DNA of 55,041 nucleotides, taken from contig JBFKMV010000008.1 of NCBI GenBank assembly GCA_041629655.1, positions 1 through 55,041 of the forward strand. Reading direction: 5' to 3'. The DNA is from JBFKMV01 sp041629655. GTDB taxonomy: Bacteria; Acidobacteriota; Polarisedimenticolia; Polarisedimenticolales; Polarisedimenticolaceae. The position numbers and the translations under genes are program-made. Position 1 is the first letter of the stretch; every line of letters begins with the position of its first letter. Under the pieces are notes generated by a model. That model was not told the DNA's origin, made no database searches, and saw only the letters and a list, made by a program, of their open reading frames with translations. Below, in pieces: positions 37,586 through 50,752 of this stretch.

Positions 37586-39124
37586 ATGCCGCGCAAGCGA
37601 ACGCTGCTGCTCGACGGCTCGACCCTGACGCCCGAGATGGTCGAGGCGATCGCCGACGGGCAGCCCTGCCGGCTGGCCCCCGCGGCACGGCGGCGGGTGC
37701 GCGCGGCGCGCCGGGTGGTCGCCGGCGCCGTGCGGAGCGGTCGGCGCGTCTACGGCGTCAACACCGGTTTCGGCCACCTGGCGGGGATCCGCATCGCCGA
37801 GGCGGACCTGGACGAGCTCCAACGCAACCTCGTGCGCAGTCACGCCGCCGGCGTCGGCCGCTGCCTCGACAAGCGGGTGGTCCGGGCCGTCGTGGCGCTG
37901 CGGGCGAACAGCCTGGCGCGCGGGCACTCCGGCCTGCGGATCGAGACGCTGGAGCGGATGATCGAGCTGCTCGACGCAGGCATCGTGCCGGCGATCCCGG
38001 AGCAGGGCTCGGTCGGGGCCTCGGGAGACCTGGCGCCGCTGGCGCACCTGGCGCTGGTGATCATGGGCGAGGGCGAGGTGCTGCATCGCGGCCGCCGCCA
38101 GGCCGCGCGCGCCGCGCTGCGCCGGGCCGGGCTGGAGCCGATCCGTCTCGAGGCCAAGGAAGGCCTGGCGCTGATCAACGGCACCCAGGTCATGACCGCG
38201 ATCGGCCTGCTGGCGCTGTTGCGCGCCGAGCGGCTCACGGTCGCGGCGGACATCGTGGGGGCGATGAGCCTCGAGGCCACGCTGGGCAGCCACCGCCCGT
38301 TCGACGAGCGGATCCACGCCGCGCGCCCGCACCCCGGCCAGCTCACCTCGGCGCTGAACCTGCGCCGGCTGTTGCTGGACAGCGCGATCGAGCGCTCGCA
38401 CGCCGACTGCTCCCGCGTGCAGGACTGTTACTCGTTGCGTTGCATGCCGCAGGTCCACGGCGCGGCGCGCGACGCGCTGGCCCACGTGCGCTGGGTCTTG
38501 CAGATCGAGGTCAATGCGAGCACCGACAACCCGATGGTGTTCGCCGAGCAGGACGACCTGGTCTCCGGCGGGAACTTCCACGGGCAGCCGGTCTCGCTGG
38601 CCCTGGACCACCTGGGCGCGGCGACGTGCTCCCTGGGCACGATCAGCGAACGGCGGATCAACCGGCTGGTCGACCCGGCGCTGAGCGAGGGGTTGCCGGC
38701 GTTTTTGACCTCGAACCCCGGCCTGCACTCCGGGTACATGCTGGCCCAGGTCACGGCGGCGGCACTGGTCTCGGAGAACAAGGTGCTGGCACACCCGGCC
38801 AGCGTGGACAGCATCACCACCTCCGCTTCCAAGGAGGACCACGTCTCGATGGGCGCTCAGGCCGCGCGGCAGGCGGCGCAGATCGTGGGCCACGTGGCTA
38901 CGGTGCTGGGCATCGAGGCGCTCTGCGCGGCGCAGGCGCTGGACCTGAGGCGTCCGCTGCGGGCCGGACGCGGCGTGGAGGCGGCGCGGCGGGCCCTGCG
39001 CCGCCACATCCCACGGCTCGAGGCCGACCGGGTCCCGGCGGGCGACATCGAGACGGCGCGCCGCCTGGTCGAGGACGGAACGCTGCGGGACGCCGTCGAG
39101 AAGGCGATCGGCCCCCTGTGCTGA
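37586..39124 (+). CDS. hutH: Histidine ammonia-lyase
   Basis: 512 residues. YGVNTGFG with the catalytic Tyr (56), NLVRSHAAGVG (the SH pair marks histidine rather than tyrosine or phenylalanine specificity), the MIO-forming triad Ala145-Ser146-Gly147 in GSVGASGDLAPLAH, QDCYSLRCMPQVHGA and STDNPMVF are all present. It deaminates His to urocanate, entering the Hut pathway. No hutU, hutI or hutG is next to it in the window. It follows the DUF2065 gene by 19 bp. Confidence 0.93.
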   Translation: MPRKRTLLLDGSTLTPEMVEAIADGQPCRLAPAARRRVRAARRVVAGAVRSGRRVYGVNTGFGHLAGIRIAEADLDELQRNLVRSHAAGVGRCLDKRVVRAVVALRANSLARGHSGLRIETLERMIELLDAGIVPAIPEQGSVGASGDLAPLAHLALVIMGEGEVLHRGRRQAARAALRRAGLEPIRLEAKEGLALINGTQVMTAIGLLALLRAERLTVAADIVGAMSLEATLGSHRPFDERIHAARPHPGQLTSALNLRRLLLDSAIERSHADCSRVQDCYSLRCMPQVHGAARDALAHVRWVLQIEVNASTDNPMVFAEQDDLVSGGNFHGQPVSLALDHLGAATCSLGTISERRINRLVDPALSEGLPAFLTSNPGLHSGYMLAQVTAAALVSENKVLAHPASVDSITTSASKEDHVSMGAQAARQAAQIVGHVATVLGIEALCAAQALDLRRPLRAGRGVEAARRALRRHIPRLEADRVPAGDIETARRLVEDGTLRDAVEKAIGPLC

Positions 39125-39149
39125 CGCCTCGGCCGGTCACGGTCGGGGT

Positions 39150-39225
39150 TGGTGGACGGCAAGGGGCTCGAACCCTCGACCTCGGCGTTGCGAACGCCGC
39201 GCTCTCCCAGCTGAGCTAGCCGCCC
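39150..39225 (-). tRNA. tRNA-Ala (anticodon CGC)
   Basis: Minus strand: acceptor GGGCGGC/GCCGTCC containing the G3-U70 pair that defines alanine tRNA, D arm TAGCTCAGCTGGGAGAGC, anticodon loop TTCGCAA (CGC), T arm GGTTCGAGCCC, discriminator A and encoded CCA (39150-39152). Confidence 0.96.
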
Positions 39226-39235
39226 GGATGATTCG

Positions 39236-39310
<75 letters not shown>

Positions 39311-39509
39311 AGCAAGGCGCGCTTTTATAGCACACGGCCCGGGCAGCGGCTACCGCGCTTCCCGGCGAGCACGGCTCCGTGTCCTGCCCCAAGCCTGTGG
39401 CGCGTGCCGCGATGGCACGATCGACGCGTTCCTGGCGCGGCCCGCGCGGAAATGACGGGCTCCCGGCTCCCGCCGCCCCGGGAAGGGCCGGAATGGCCCC
39501 TTCCGGCCC

Positions 39510-39525
39510 TGGCACACCGATTGCT
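39510..39525 (+). promoter_or_regulatory. Sigma-54 (-24/-12) promoter upstream of small RNA 1
   Basis: TGGCACACCGATTGCT fits the sigma-54 consensus TGGCAC-N5-TTGCW at every fixed position. With the C of TTGC as -12, transcription would start near 39536. The spacer from 39311 to this point holds only the divergent tRNA promoter; no other gene is seen in the 468-bp region 39311-39778 apart from the RNA described next. Confidence 0.75.
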
Positions 39526-39535
39526 CTCTCTACGG

Positions 39536-39619
39536 GCGGAGACAATAACCCCTGACTCCTTCTCCTTACCAGCAAAACCCGGGGCCGGCGAGTGGGTGAC
39601 TCGCCGGCCTTCGTGTTTT
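39536..39619 (+). ncRNA. Predicted sigma-54-dependent small RNA 1 (about 84 nt)
   Basis: It runs from the predicted start of the -24/-12 promoter to a strong terminator and contains no credible reading frame. The 5' half is expected to be single-stranded and holds two tandem CTCCTT blocks (39556-39561 and 39562-39567), the same bases as the anti-Shine-Dalgarno end of 16S rRNA, so it could pair with ribosome binding sites. The 3' half is the terminator hairpin. Alternative reading: a transcribed leader with attenuator for the regulator gene that starts at 39779. Inferred from sequence only. Confidence 0.55.
39583..39619 (+). terminator. Intrinsic terminator of small RNA 1
   Basis: Perfect 11-bp stem GGCCGGCGAGT / ACTCGCCGGCC (39583-39593 and 39599-39609), 5-nt loop, followed by TTCGTGTTTT. 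An upstream AAAAC can pair with GTTTT to extend the stem, so it may work in both directions. Confidence 0.8.
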
Positions 39620-39742
39620 AGGGCCCGAAAAAACACTTTTTCCGCTGCCGCACCGAGCGCCCCGCCCCCTTCCGGCCGACTTTGCCGGCTCCCCCGGCCC
39701 TCCGACCGGTCGCATCTCGAAGCGGCGCCGTTCGCAACACCT

Positions 39743-39757
39743 GTTGCAATCTGCAAC
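39743..39757. promoter_or_regulatory. Inverted repeat GTTGCA-N3-TGCAAC, candidate operator/enhancer of the kinase-activator
   Basis: A perfect 6+6 bp palindrome with a 3-bp centre, 22 bp before the ATG of the sigma-54 activator. A third half-site, GCAAC (39734-39738), makes half-sites about 9 bp apart. Two near copies occur downstream of the same gene (45224-45238 and 45253-45267) and none was noticed elsewhere. The repeat overlaps the predicted -35 box of the activator gene, fitting autoregulation. Confidence 0.6.
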
Positions 39758-39772
39758 ATGACGGGATAGCTA
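39744..39772 (+). promoter_or_regulatory. Predicted promoter of the kinase-activator gene, leaderless
   Basis: TTGCAA (39744-39749), 17-bp spacer, TAGCTA (39767-39772). Seven bases after the -10 is the A of the ATG, so the message would start at its own start codon. The TAGGGG in between is too close to the ATG to act as a Shine-Dalgarno sequence. The -35 box is inside the inverted repeat. Confidence 0.5.
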
Positions 39773-39778
39773 TAGGGG

Positions 39779-45211
<5,433 letters not shown>

Positions 45212-45223
45212 CGCCCCGGAAGC

Positions 45224-45238
45224 GTCGCAAACTGCAAC
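45224..45238. promoter_or_regulatory. Candidate enhancer site 1 for small RNA 2 (GTCGCA-N3-TGCAAC)
   Basis: One base away from the perfect palindrome found before the activator gene. Its centre is about 165 bp upstream of the predicted start of the sigma-54 promoter at 45369, a usual position for an activator site. Confidence 0.5.
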
Positions 45239-45252
45239 GAGTCGCACCCGAT

Positions 45253-45267
45253 AGTGCATTCTGCAAC
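45253..45267. promoter_or_regulatory. Candidate enhancer site 2 for small RNA 2 (AGTGCA-N3-TGCAAC)
   Basis: The right half-site is identical to the other two copies and the left half keeps TGCA. It lies 29 bp centre-to-centre from site 1 and about 135 bp upstream of the predicted transcription start. Paired sites are typical for sigma-54 activators, which bind as dimers and assemble into hexamers. Confidence 0.45.
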
Positions 45268-45368
45268 AGGCCGGCCGGCTGCGGCCGACGGCGAGATCCC
45301 GACGACTCTGCACCCTAAGTCGTTACTCCTTGGTACCTTGCGGCCGAGTCACCCCGGGAGGAGCCACG

Positions 45369-45384
45369 TGGCACGGGGGTTGCT
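45369..45384 (+). promoter_or_regulatory. Sigma-54 (-24/-12) promoter of small RNA 2
   Basis: TGGCACGGGGGTTGCT, again a full match to TGGCAC-N5-TTGCW. With C45383 as -12 the start is near 45395. It lies 158 bp after the activator's stop codon on the same strand. Confidence 0.78.
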
Positions 45385-45394
45385 CTATGGTAGG

Positions 45395-45653
45395 GCGGCA
45401 ACGCGGATCCGGGGCGAGGGGCTCGGTTGACTCGCCGAGAGGAGACGCGAAGCCGAGTCGGATTCCGTAACACGTTTTTGATGGAACGGATAAGGACCCC
45501 CTCCTCCGACACGGCTTCACGGGCCCCTCGCCACGGAACGTCGAGCCTCCGGTGGGTCAAGGACACTCGCCTCCTGTCGCGGTTCCTCCCCCCCACCAGC
45601 ACTCCCCACGAGTCGACGGCCCGACCCTCCTGACGTCGGGCCGTCGTTTTTTT
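45395..45653 (+). ncRNA. Predicted sigma-54-dependent small RNA 2 (about 259 nt)
   Basis: It extends from the predicted start to a strong terminator. CCTCC, complementary to the Shine-Dalgarno core GGAGG, occurs five times in the last 155 nt (45500-45504, 45546-45550, 45570-45574, 45585-45589, and 45626-45630 in the terminator loop). A hairpin formed around CTCGG/CCGAG (about 45422-45439) lies near the 5' end. A 50-codon frame from ATG 45481 ends inside the terminator loop, has no ribosome binding site and is Pro/Ser/Arg-rich, so coding is unlikely but not excluded. The whole 513-bp region 45212-45724 shows no other gene. Confidence 0.55.
45614..45653 (+). terminator. Intrinsic terminator of small RNA 2
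   Basis: Perfect 12-bp stem CGACGGCCCGAC / GTCGGGCCGTCG (45614-45625 and 45635-45646), 9-nt loop CCTCCTGAC, then seven T. It is the best intrinsic terminator in the window. Confidence 0.92.
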
Positions 45654-45659
45654 GCCCGT

Positions 45660-45688
45660 TTGACGACGGCAGGACCCGTCGTTATTCT
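45660..45688 (+). promoter_or_regulatory. Predicted sigma-70 type promoter for the exported protein/NtrY-like kinase operon
   Basis: TTGACG (45660-45665), 17-bp spacer, TATTCT (45683-45688), directly behind the small RNA 2 terminator. Start expected near 45695, 30 nt before the TTG start codon of the next gene. Confidence 0.6.
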
Positions 45689-45724
45689 CGACCCGTCGGA
45701 GCTTTTTCAAGGGAAGAGCCGCCG

Positions 45725-46189
45725 TTGCCGCAACGTGCCCCCTCCTCGGCCACGCGCACTCGCGTTTCGGTCCTGGCGCTGGTGCTCGTCTTGACCGGGA
45801 CGGCCCGGGCCACGGGTCCGGGACCGGCCGAGGCCCGCGAGGCCGCGCTCGCGTTCGGTCACGCCCTGACCTCGGCCGACGCCACGCTGCTGCGCACGGT
45901 GCTGCCCAGCGACGGCAAGGTGCAGCTGCGGCTCGAGTTGCTGGGACCGGAGCAGGGGTATTTCAGCACGCGCCAGGTCGAGGCCGTGCTGGCCGATTTC
46001 CTCTCCGTGGGCAACGTGCGGGCCTACGAGCTGCTGCGCGTCGAGTGCGAGGAGACGATCGCCCTGATCCACGCACGCGCGGCGCTGACCGATCGCGCCG
46101 GCCGCACCGCGCGCGTCAAGCTCCACCTCTCGCTGCGCCCCGAGGCCGGCCGGTGGGTCGTGCGGGAGATCCGGGAAGTCGCATCATGA
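45725..46189 (+). CDS. Small exported protein (DUF4783/NTF2-like), 154 aa
   Basis: Signal peptide about 1-30 (VSVLALVLVLTGTARA). The mature part, AALAFGHALTSADATLLRTVLPSDGKVQLRLE with FLSVGNVRAYELLRVE and a C-terminal LHLSLRPEAGRWVVREIREV, has the alpha+beta pattern of small NTF2-like/DUF4783 periplasmic proteins. Assignment to the family is tentative. The start is TTG 45725, the only codon that gives a complete signal peptide, with GGGAAGAG upstream. Its stop overlaps the start of the big kinase gene (ATGA), so a role as periplasmic partner of that kinase is possible. Confidence 0.75.
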   Translation: MPQRAPSSATRTRVSVLALVLVLTGTARATGPGPAEAREAALAFGHALTSADATLLRTVLPSDGKVQLRLELLGPEQGYFSTRQVEAVLADFLSVGNVRAYELLRVECEETIALIHARAALTDRAGRTARVKLHLSLRPEAGRWVVREIREVAS

Positions 46190-49100
46190 CGCGAGCGCTC
46201 CGGCGCCCCGCGACATTCCGTGCCCGGCTGTCGATCCTGCTGTTGGCGGGACCGGCCATCTGGATCGCGTTCCTGGTCGGGAGCTGGGCGGTCGAGGCGA
46301 TCGGCGACCGCGATGCAGCGCAGCTCCTCGAGGCTCACGCGGCGCTGCAGTCCGCCACCGGCGGCCTGCTGGAGCAGGCGCGCGAGATCGCCGACACCGC
46401 CCTCGACAGCTCCCACTGGCGCGCCGCGGAACGGGCGCGAAACGGGCCCTGGGCCGGGAGGCTGGAGGGAGTCGGCATCGTCGCCGAGGGTTCGTACGTG
46501 CAGTGGGACGGCGTGCCCGTGGAGCCCGAGCACTGGCACTCCGATCCCGGCTCCCCGACCTGGACGATCCGGCTCGACGGACTGCGCACCCGGCTCGTCA
46601 CCCGCGCCGGACCGGACGCCTACGGCCGGTTCGCGCTGGCGACGTTCGTCCTCGACTCGACGATCGACGAGGCGACGTTCCGCGAGCTGGTGCGCACGCG
46701 CGTGCCGCACTCCGACACGCTGGCCGTGGAGTTCGTGGACACGCTCGCGCTGTACGACGACGCGATCACCGACGCCGGGCTGCGAGCCGAGCTGACGGCC
46801 GCGGACGCGCCGGGCCTGTTGCGCGACCCGCCGCGCGAGACGGCCCTGGTTTCCCCCTCGGGCGAGCTGCTGGCCGTGGCGCGGATCGATCCGCCGCGTG
46901 CGGAGCGGCGGGGCGCCACGCTGCGGCGCGTCGGAGAGTCGATCGCCGCCGGGGTGATCGCGCTGTGCCTCTCGCTGCTGTTCGAGTGGCGCCGGCACTG
47001 CCGGACCGCGGCCGGGCTGCTCGCCGCGCTGGCGGCGCTCGGCGCAGCGCGCGGACTGCTGTTGAAGTTCGACGCGCCGGCGCACCTGCTGCCGCGGGAG
47101 CTCGGCTCGCCGAGCGTGTACGGCTCGGCGGCGCTGGGCGGTCTGCTCGGCTCTCCCGCCGACCTGCTGCTGACCTGCGTGACCCTGGGCCTGGGCTGTC
47201 TCGCGCTCCGCGTGTTCGCCGGCAGCCTCGTGGAGCGGCGGCGCGGCGCCGCGGTGCTGGTCTCCGCGCTCGGGGCCGTGCTGGCCACCGCGGCGCTGGC
47301 CGCGATCAGCGTCTCCCTGGCCGAGAACACGCGGGTCTCCCTGCTCCGGCTGGACAGCCTGCTCGGCCCCGGTGGGGCGGCACCGCTGCTGCTCGGCTGG
47401 GTCGCGCTGATGCTGGGTGCGGCCGAGCTGCTCGCCGCTGCGTGGGTGTTCGCCCGGGGCAGCCCGGGCGCCCGGTCGCGGCGGCGACCCGACCGTCGCC
47501 GCGTGGCCGTGGCGCTGTTGCCGATGGTCCTGCTGGCGGTGCTGATCGCCGAGAACGTCGGCGACCGGCTGGCCCTCGAGCGGCTCGACTCGGAGTTCGC
47601 CCCGCAGGTGCTCGAGCAGGCCTCGCACCGCCGGGTCGCCCTGCTCGCGGCGGTGCGCCAGGCCGCGGACTCGCTGCGCGGCGCCGAGAACGTGATCGCG
47701 GATCTGCGCGCGCACCCCGAGTTCCTGGCGTTCACGCTGTGGATCCACGGCGACCTGTTCCACGCCGGGTACAAGTCGTCGCTGGACCTCTACAGCGTGA
47801 ACGGGACGCGGCTGAGCCACTTCGGTTTCGACCTGCCCGAGCTGCTCGAGGCGATTCCGCCGGCCGACGAGCTGTCCGAGGAGCCCCGGGTGCGCGAGGA
47901 GGACTACCCGCTCGGCGCGCTGTCGCAGTTCGTGATTCACGCCGAGATGCCCGTGCTGCAGGACGGTGTGCCGGTCGGCGCGGTCGTCGGCCACGTGCAG
48001 GACGAGCCCTCGAATCTGGCCTTCCTGCCGTCGTCGGAGCCGTACCTCGCCGCGCTCGGACCCGGGGGCCCGTACCCCGGCCGCGACGGGGCGGCGCTTC
48101 CGGACTACGTGCTCTACGACCGTCGCGGGACCGTGATCCTGGCCACGCTCGACCAGCCGCCGACCTTGACGCGCGAGCTGGAGATCGCGGCCACGCGGCG
48201 ACAGCCGGTGCGCCTGGCCGCCGGCGAGGACCGCTACGCCGGGCTCCCACTGCTGGACGGCGACCGCCTGCACCTGCTCTTGGTGCGTTCGCGGACGCCG
48301 CTGGAGCGGGTCGGGACGTTCGTGCGGCTGTCCCTGCTCGCGCTGGCGCTGCTCGTGGTGCTGTTCCTGCTCTCCAACGCGTTCCGTCGCGGCGGCATCT
48401 CGGATCTCTCGCGCGAGGTGCGGGCCTCGTTCTACCGCAAGCTCGTGGCCACGCTGCTGATCGCCTCGGTGCTGCCGCTGGTCGGGCTGTCGCTGTTCGT
48501 GCGCGGCTACATCACCAGCCGCGGGCAGACCGCCCTCGTGAGCGCCGCCGTGCAGTACGTCAGCGTCGCGCAGCGGGTCGTCGAGGATTTCATCGCCACG
48601 CAGGTCGAGCTGGGCGAGCCGGCGCCCGAGCTCAACGACCAGATCCTGCACTGGCTGCGGCGGCTCGTCGAGCAGGAGATCCACGTCTATCGGCACGGGC
48701 GGCTGGAGGCGTCGTCCAAGCGCGAGCTGTTCGCCTCGGGGCTGCTGGCGCCGCGCTTGCCCGGCGAGGTCCAGGACCGCATGGTCCGCGGCGGCCTGCC
48801 CTACCTGGTGCTGGATACGCGGCTCGGCGAGACCTCGATCCCGGTGGCGTACGCACCGATCCGCGCCCCCGGCACCGCGGACAGCCTCGTCGTCGCGGTC
48901 CCGCTGGTGCTGCAGCGGCAGGAGATCGACCGCACGGTGGACCGCATCGTGGAGGTGCTGCTGCTGGCCACGGTGGCCCTGGTCGGGCTGCTGGCCCTGG
49001 CGGCCGGGCTGCTGGCGCGGACCGTGGCGCGGCCGGTGCGCGAGCTGGTCGGCGCGACCGGACGCATCGCGTCGGGCGACTACAGCGCGCGGCTGGCGGC

Positions 49101-50259
49101 CCGGACCCAGGACGAGATCGCCGACCTGGTCCAGGGCTTCAACACCATGGCCGCCTCGCTGGCGGCGCAGCGGGCGGACCTCGAGCAGCGACGGGACTAC
49201 ATGGAGGCGCTGCTGCGCAACGCGACGACCGGCGTCGTGTCGACCGACGCCGCGGGAAGGATCGTGACCGTCAATCCCGCGATGACCGGGCTGCTGGGGC
49301 TGCCGCCCGCGGCCCTGGCTCCGGGCCGGAACCTCAACGACGCGCTGTACTGCGAGGACAGCCTGCGGCCGCTGGGCGAGAAGCTGGCCCTGCCGGCGGA
49401 GCGGCTGGCCGAGCCGAGCGAGGTGGACATCGAACGCGACGGCGAGGCGCGGCGGTTCCGGCTGGTGCGGGTCGATCTCCCCGACCCGGCGGGCCAGGCG
49501 CCGGGGTCGCTGATCCTCGTCGATGACGTGACGGACCTGATGCGCAGCAACCAGCTCGCCGCGTGGGCCGAGATGGCGCGGGCCATCGCGCACGAGATCA
49601 AGAACCCGCTCACCCCGATCCGGCTGTCCACGGAGCACCTCGAGCGACTGCTGCGCGACCGCGGGGCCCTGCCCTCGACGGAGATCGAGTCCTGTCTCGA
49701 AACGGTGATGAAGCAGGTGCGCGCACTGCAGGACATCGCCTCCGAGTTCTCGGCCTACGCCAAGCTGCCCGCGCTGGCGCCGGAGCCCGACGACGCCGCC
49801 GAGTTCATGCGCGAGGTGATCGCGCCGTACCGCGCGGGCCGGCCGCCGCGCGTGACGATCGAGGAACGCTACCGCCCCGCTCCCCCGGTCAACATCGATC
49901 GCCGCGTGCTGGGGCGCGCCGTGATCAACCTGATCGAGAACGCGCTGCAGGCGATGCCGGACGGCGGCACGCTGACGGTCGCCGCCGGGCTCGACCCGGA
50001 AGGCGGCGACGTGGTGCTGACGGTCGGCGACACCGGGACCGGGCTGGGGTCGGAGGTTCGCGCACGGCTGTTCGAGCCCTATTTCTCGACCAAGTCCTCG
50101 GGCACCGGGCTGGGGCTGGCGATCGTCAAGCGGGCCGTGCAGGCCCACCAGGGGGCGATCGAGGTCGAGAGCCGGCTCGGCCACGGCACGGCGATCCACA
50201 TCCGCCTCCCGGCGGCCCGCGAGGCGGTGCCCCGGGACGCCGGAACGCCCGCGGGATGA
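46186..50259 (+). CDS. Very large NtrY-like membrane sensor histidine kinase
   Basis: 1357 residues. TM1 (about 11-35) is followed by an extracytoplasmic domain to about 250, a seven-helix block (about 252-458), a second extracytoplasmic domain (about 460-705), paired helices near 708-733 and 752-775, a third sensor region, and the last helix (922-948). HAMP about 946-995, PAS about 1006-1115 (GVVSTDAAGRIVTVNPAMTG), HisKA with AIAHEIKNPLTPIRLSTEHL (His1136) and the ATPase with NLIENALQAMPDGG (about 1247), DTGTGLG and GTGLGLAIVKRAVQAHQG. The core matches NtrY, but at twice the usual length with an extra multi-helix sensor. No NtrX is adjacent; the sigma-54 activators nearby lack a phosphorylatable receiver, so its partner is elsewhere. 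Confidence 0.9.
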   Translation: MTRALRRPATFRARLSILLLAGPAIWIAFLVGSWAVEAIGDRDAAQLLEAHAALQSATGGLLEQAREIADTALDSSHWRAAERARNGPWAGRLEGVGIVAEGSYVQWDGVPVEPEHWHSDPGSPTWTIRLDGLRTRLVTRAGPDAYGRFALATFVLDSTIDEATFRELVRTRVPHSDTLAVEFVDTLALYDDAITDAGLRAELTAADAPGLLRDPPRETALVSPSGELLAVARIDPPRAERRGATLRRVGESIAAGVIALCLSLLFEWRRHCRTAAGLLAALAALGAARGLLLKFDAPAHLLPRELGSPSVYGSAALGGLLGSPADLLLTCVTLGLGCLALRVFAGSLVERRRGAAVLVSALGAVLATAALAAISVSLAENTRVSLLRLDSLLGPGGAAPLLLGWVALMLGAAELLAAAWVFARGSPGARSRRRPDRRRVAVALLPMVLLAVLIAENVGDRLALERLDSEFAPQVLEQASHRRVALLAAVRQAADSLRGAENVIADLRAHPEFLAFTLWIHGDLFHAGYKSSLDLYSVNGTRLSHFGFDLPELLEAIPPADELSEEPRVREEDYPLGALSQFVIHAEMPVLQDGVPVGAVVGHVQDEPSNLAFLPSSEPYLAALGPGGPYPGRDGAALPDYVLYDRRGTVILATLDQPPTLTRELEIAATRRQPVRLAAGEDRYAGLPLLDGDRLHLLLVRSRTPLERVGTFVRLSLLALALLVVLFLLSNAFRRGGISDLSREVRASFYRKLVATLLIASVLPLVGLSLFVRGYITSRGQTALVSAAVQYVSVAQRVVEDFIATQVELGEPAPELNDQILHWLRRLVEQEIHVYRHGRLEASSKRELFASGLLAPRLPGEVQDRMVRGGLPYLVLDTRLGETSIPVAYAPIRAPGTADSLVVAVPLVLQRQEIDRTVDRIVEVLLLATVALVGLLALAAGLLARTVARPVRELVGATGRIASGDYSARLAARTQDEIADLVQGFNTMAASLAAQRADLEQRRDYMEALLRNATTGVVSTDAAGRIVTVNPAMTGLLGLPPAALAPGRNLNDALYCEDSLRPLGEKLALPAERLAEPSEVDIERDGEARRFRLVRVDLPDPAGQAPGSLILVDDVTDLMRSNQLAAWAEMARAIAHEIKNPLTPIRLSTEHLERLLRDRGALPSTEIESCLETVMKQVRALQDIASEFSAYAKLPALAPEPDDAAEFMREVIAPYRAGRPPRVTIEERYRPAPPVNIDRRVLGRAVINLIENALQAMPDGGTLTVAAGLDPEGGDVVLTVGDTGTGLGSEVRARLFEPYFSTKSSGTGLGLAIVKRAVQAHQGAIEVESRLGHGTAIHIRLPAAREAVPRDAGTPAG

Positions 50260-50286
50260 GCCGACTGGCCTCCGGCGTGATGAAGT

Positions 50287-50292
50287 TATAAT
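50287..50292 (+). promoter_or_regulatory. -10 box TATAAT before the YkgJ/ABC importer operon
   Basis: A perfect TATAAT in a short AT-rich island, 10 nt before ATG 50303. No clear -35 hexamer and no Shine-Dalgarno sequence, so a leaderless or very short-leader transcript is likely. Confidence 0.5.
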
Positions 50293-50302
50293 TTCACCGC
50301 TG

Positions 50303-50752
50303 ATGGGCACCAAGCGCCGATCCCCCACCGCGGGAGAGCCGGATCCCTGGTACGCGGAGGGTCTCCGGTTCGAATGCCAGCCGGACTGCGGCGCGTGCTG
50401 CACGAACCACGACGACTACGCCTACGTGTACCTCGAGGGGGACGACCTGGAGCGGCTGGCGGCCTTCCTGCGCCTGAGCCCGGCCGCGTTCAAGCGCCGC
50501 TACACCAGGCTCGACGACGGACACCGCGTGCTGCGGATGGACCGCCCCGATTGCCCGTTCCTGGACGGCGGCCGCTGCACCGTCTACCCGGTGCGGCCCG
50601 TCCAGTGCCGGACGTTCCCGTTCTGGGGCGAGAACCTGGCGACCCCCGAGGCCTGGCGGCGGCTGTCCGGCTTCTGTCCGGGCGTCGGGCGGGGCCGGCG
50701 CCATTCGCTGCTCCGGATCCGGACCCAGGTCGAGCTGCGAGGCGAGCAATGA
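50303..50752 (+). CDS. YkgJ family cysteine cluster protein
   Basis: 149 residues. The Cys pattern CQPDCGACC near residue 26, CPFLDGGRCTVYPVRPVQC near 80-100 and a last Cys in FCPGVG is that of the YkgJ (CxxCxxCC) family, thought to bind a zinc ion or Fe-S centre; the function is not established. ATG 50303 lies just after a TATAAT. It overlaps the solute-binding protein gene by ATGA, so it is translated together with the ABC importer, an unusual partner. Confidence 0.88.
   Translation: MGTKRRSPTAGEPDPWYAEGLRFECQPDCGACCTNHDDYAYVYLEGDDLERLAAFLRLSPAAFKRRYTRLDDGHRVLRMDRPDCPFLDGGRCTVYPVRPVQCRTFPFWGENLATPEAWRRLSGFCPGVGRGRRHSLLRIRTQVELRGEQ

Noticed and set aside
39414..39428. TGGCAC at 39414 as a further sigma-54 promoter
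   Set aside because: The -12 element TTGC is absent at the required spacing. The same holds for TGGCAC copies inside coding DNA near 46529 and 52965.
39404..39769. Plus-strand frame of 121 codons across small RNA 1
   Set aside because: It runs through the terminator hairpin, has no ribosome binding site and no recognisable domain.
45460..45480. T-run at 45475-45479 as an early terminator of small RNA 2
   Set aside because: Only a 3-bp stem precedes it, far weaker than the 12-bp hairpin at 45614.
45427..45633. Short plus-strand frame inside small RNA 2
   Set aside because: No Shine-Dalgarno sequence, composition unlike proteins here, and the stop lies in the terminator loop. A peptide from ATG 45481 cannot be fully excluded.
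46024..50403. Minus-strand open frame of 1459 codons
   Set aside because: Antisense to the NtrY-like kinase; Arg/Gln/His-rich with no motifs. The plus strand carries all kinase motifs.
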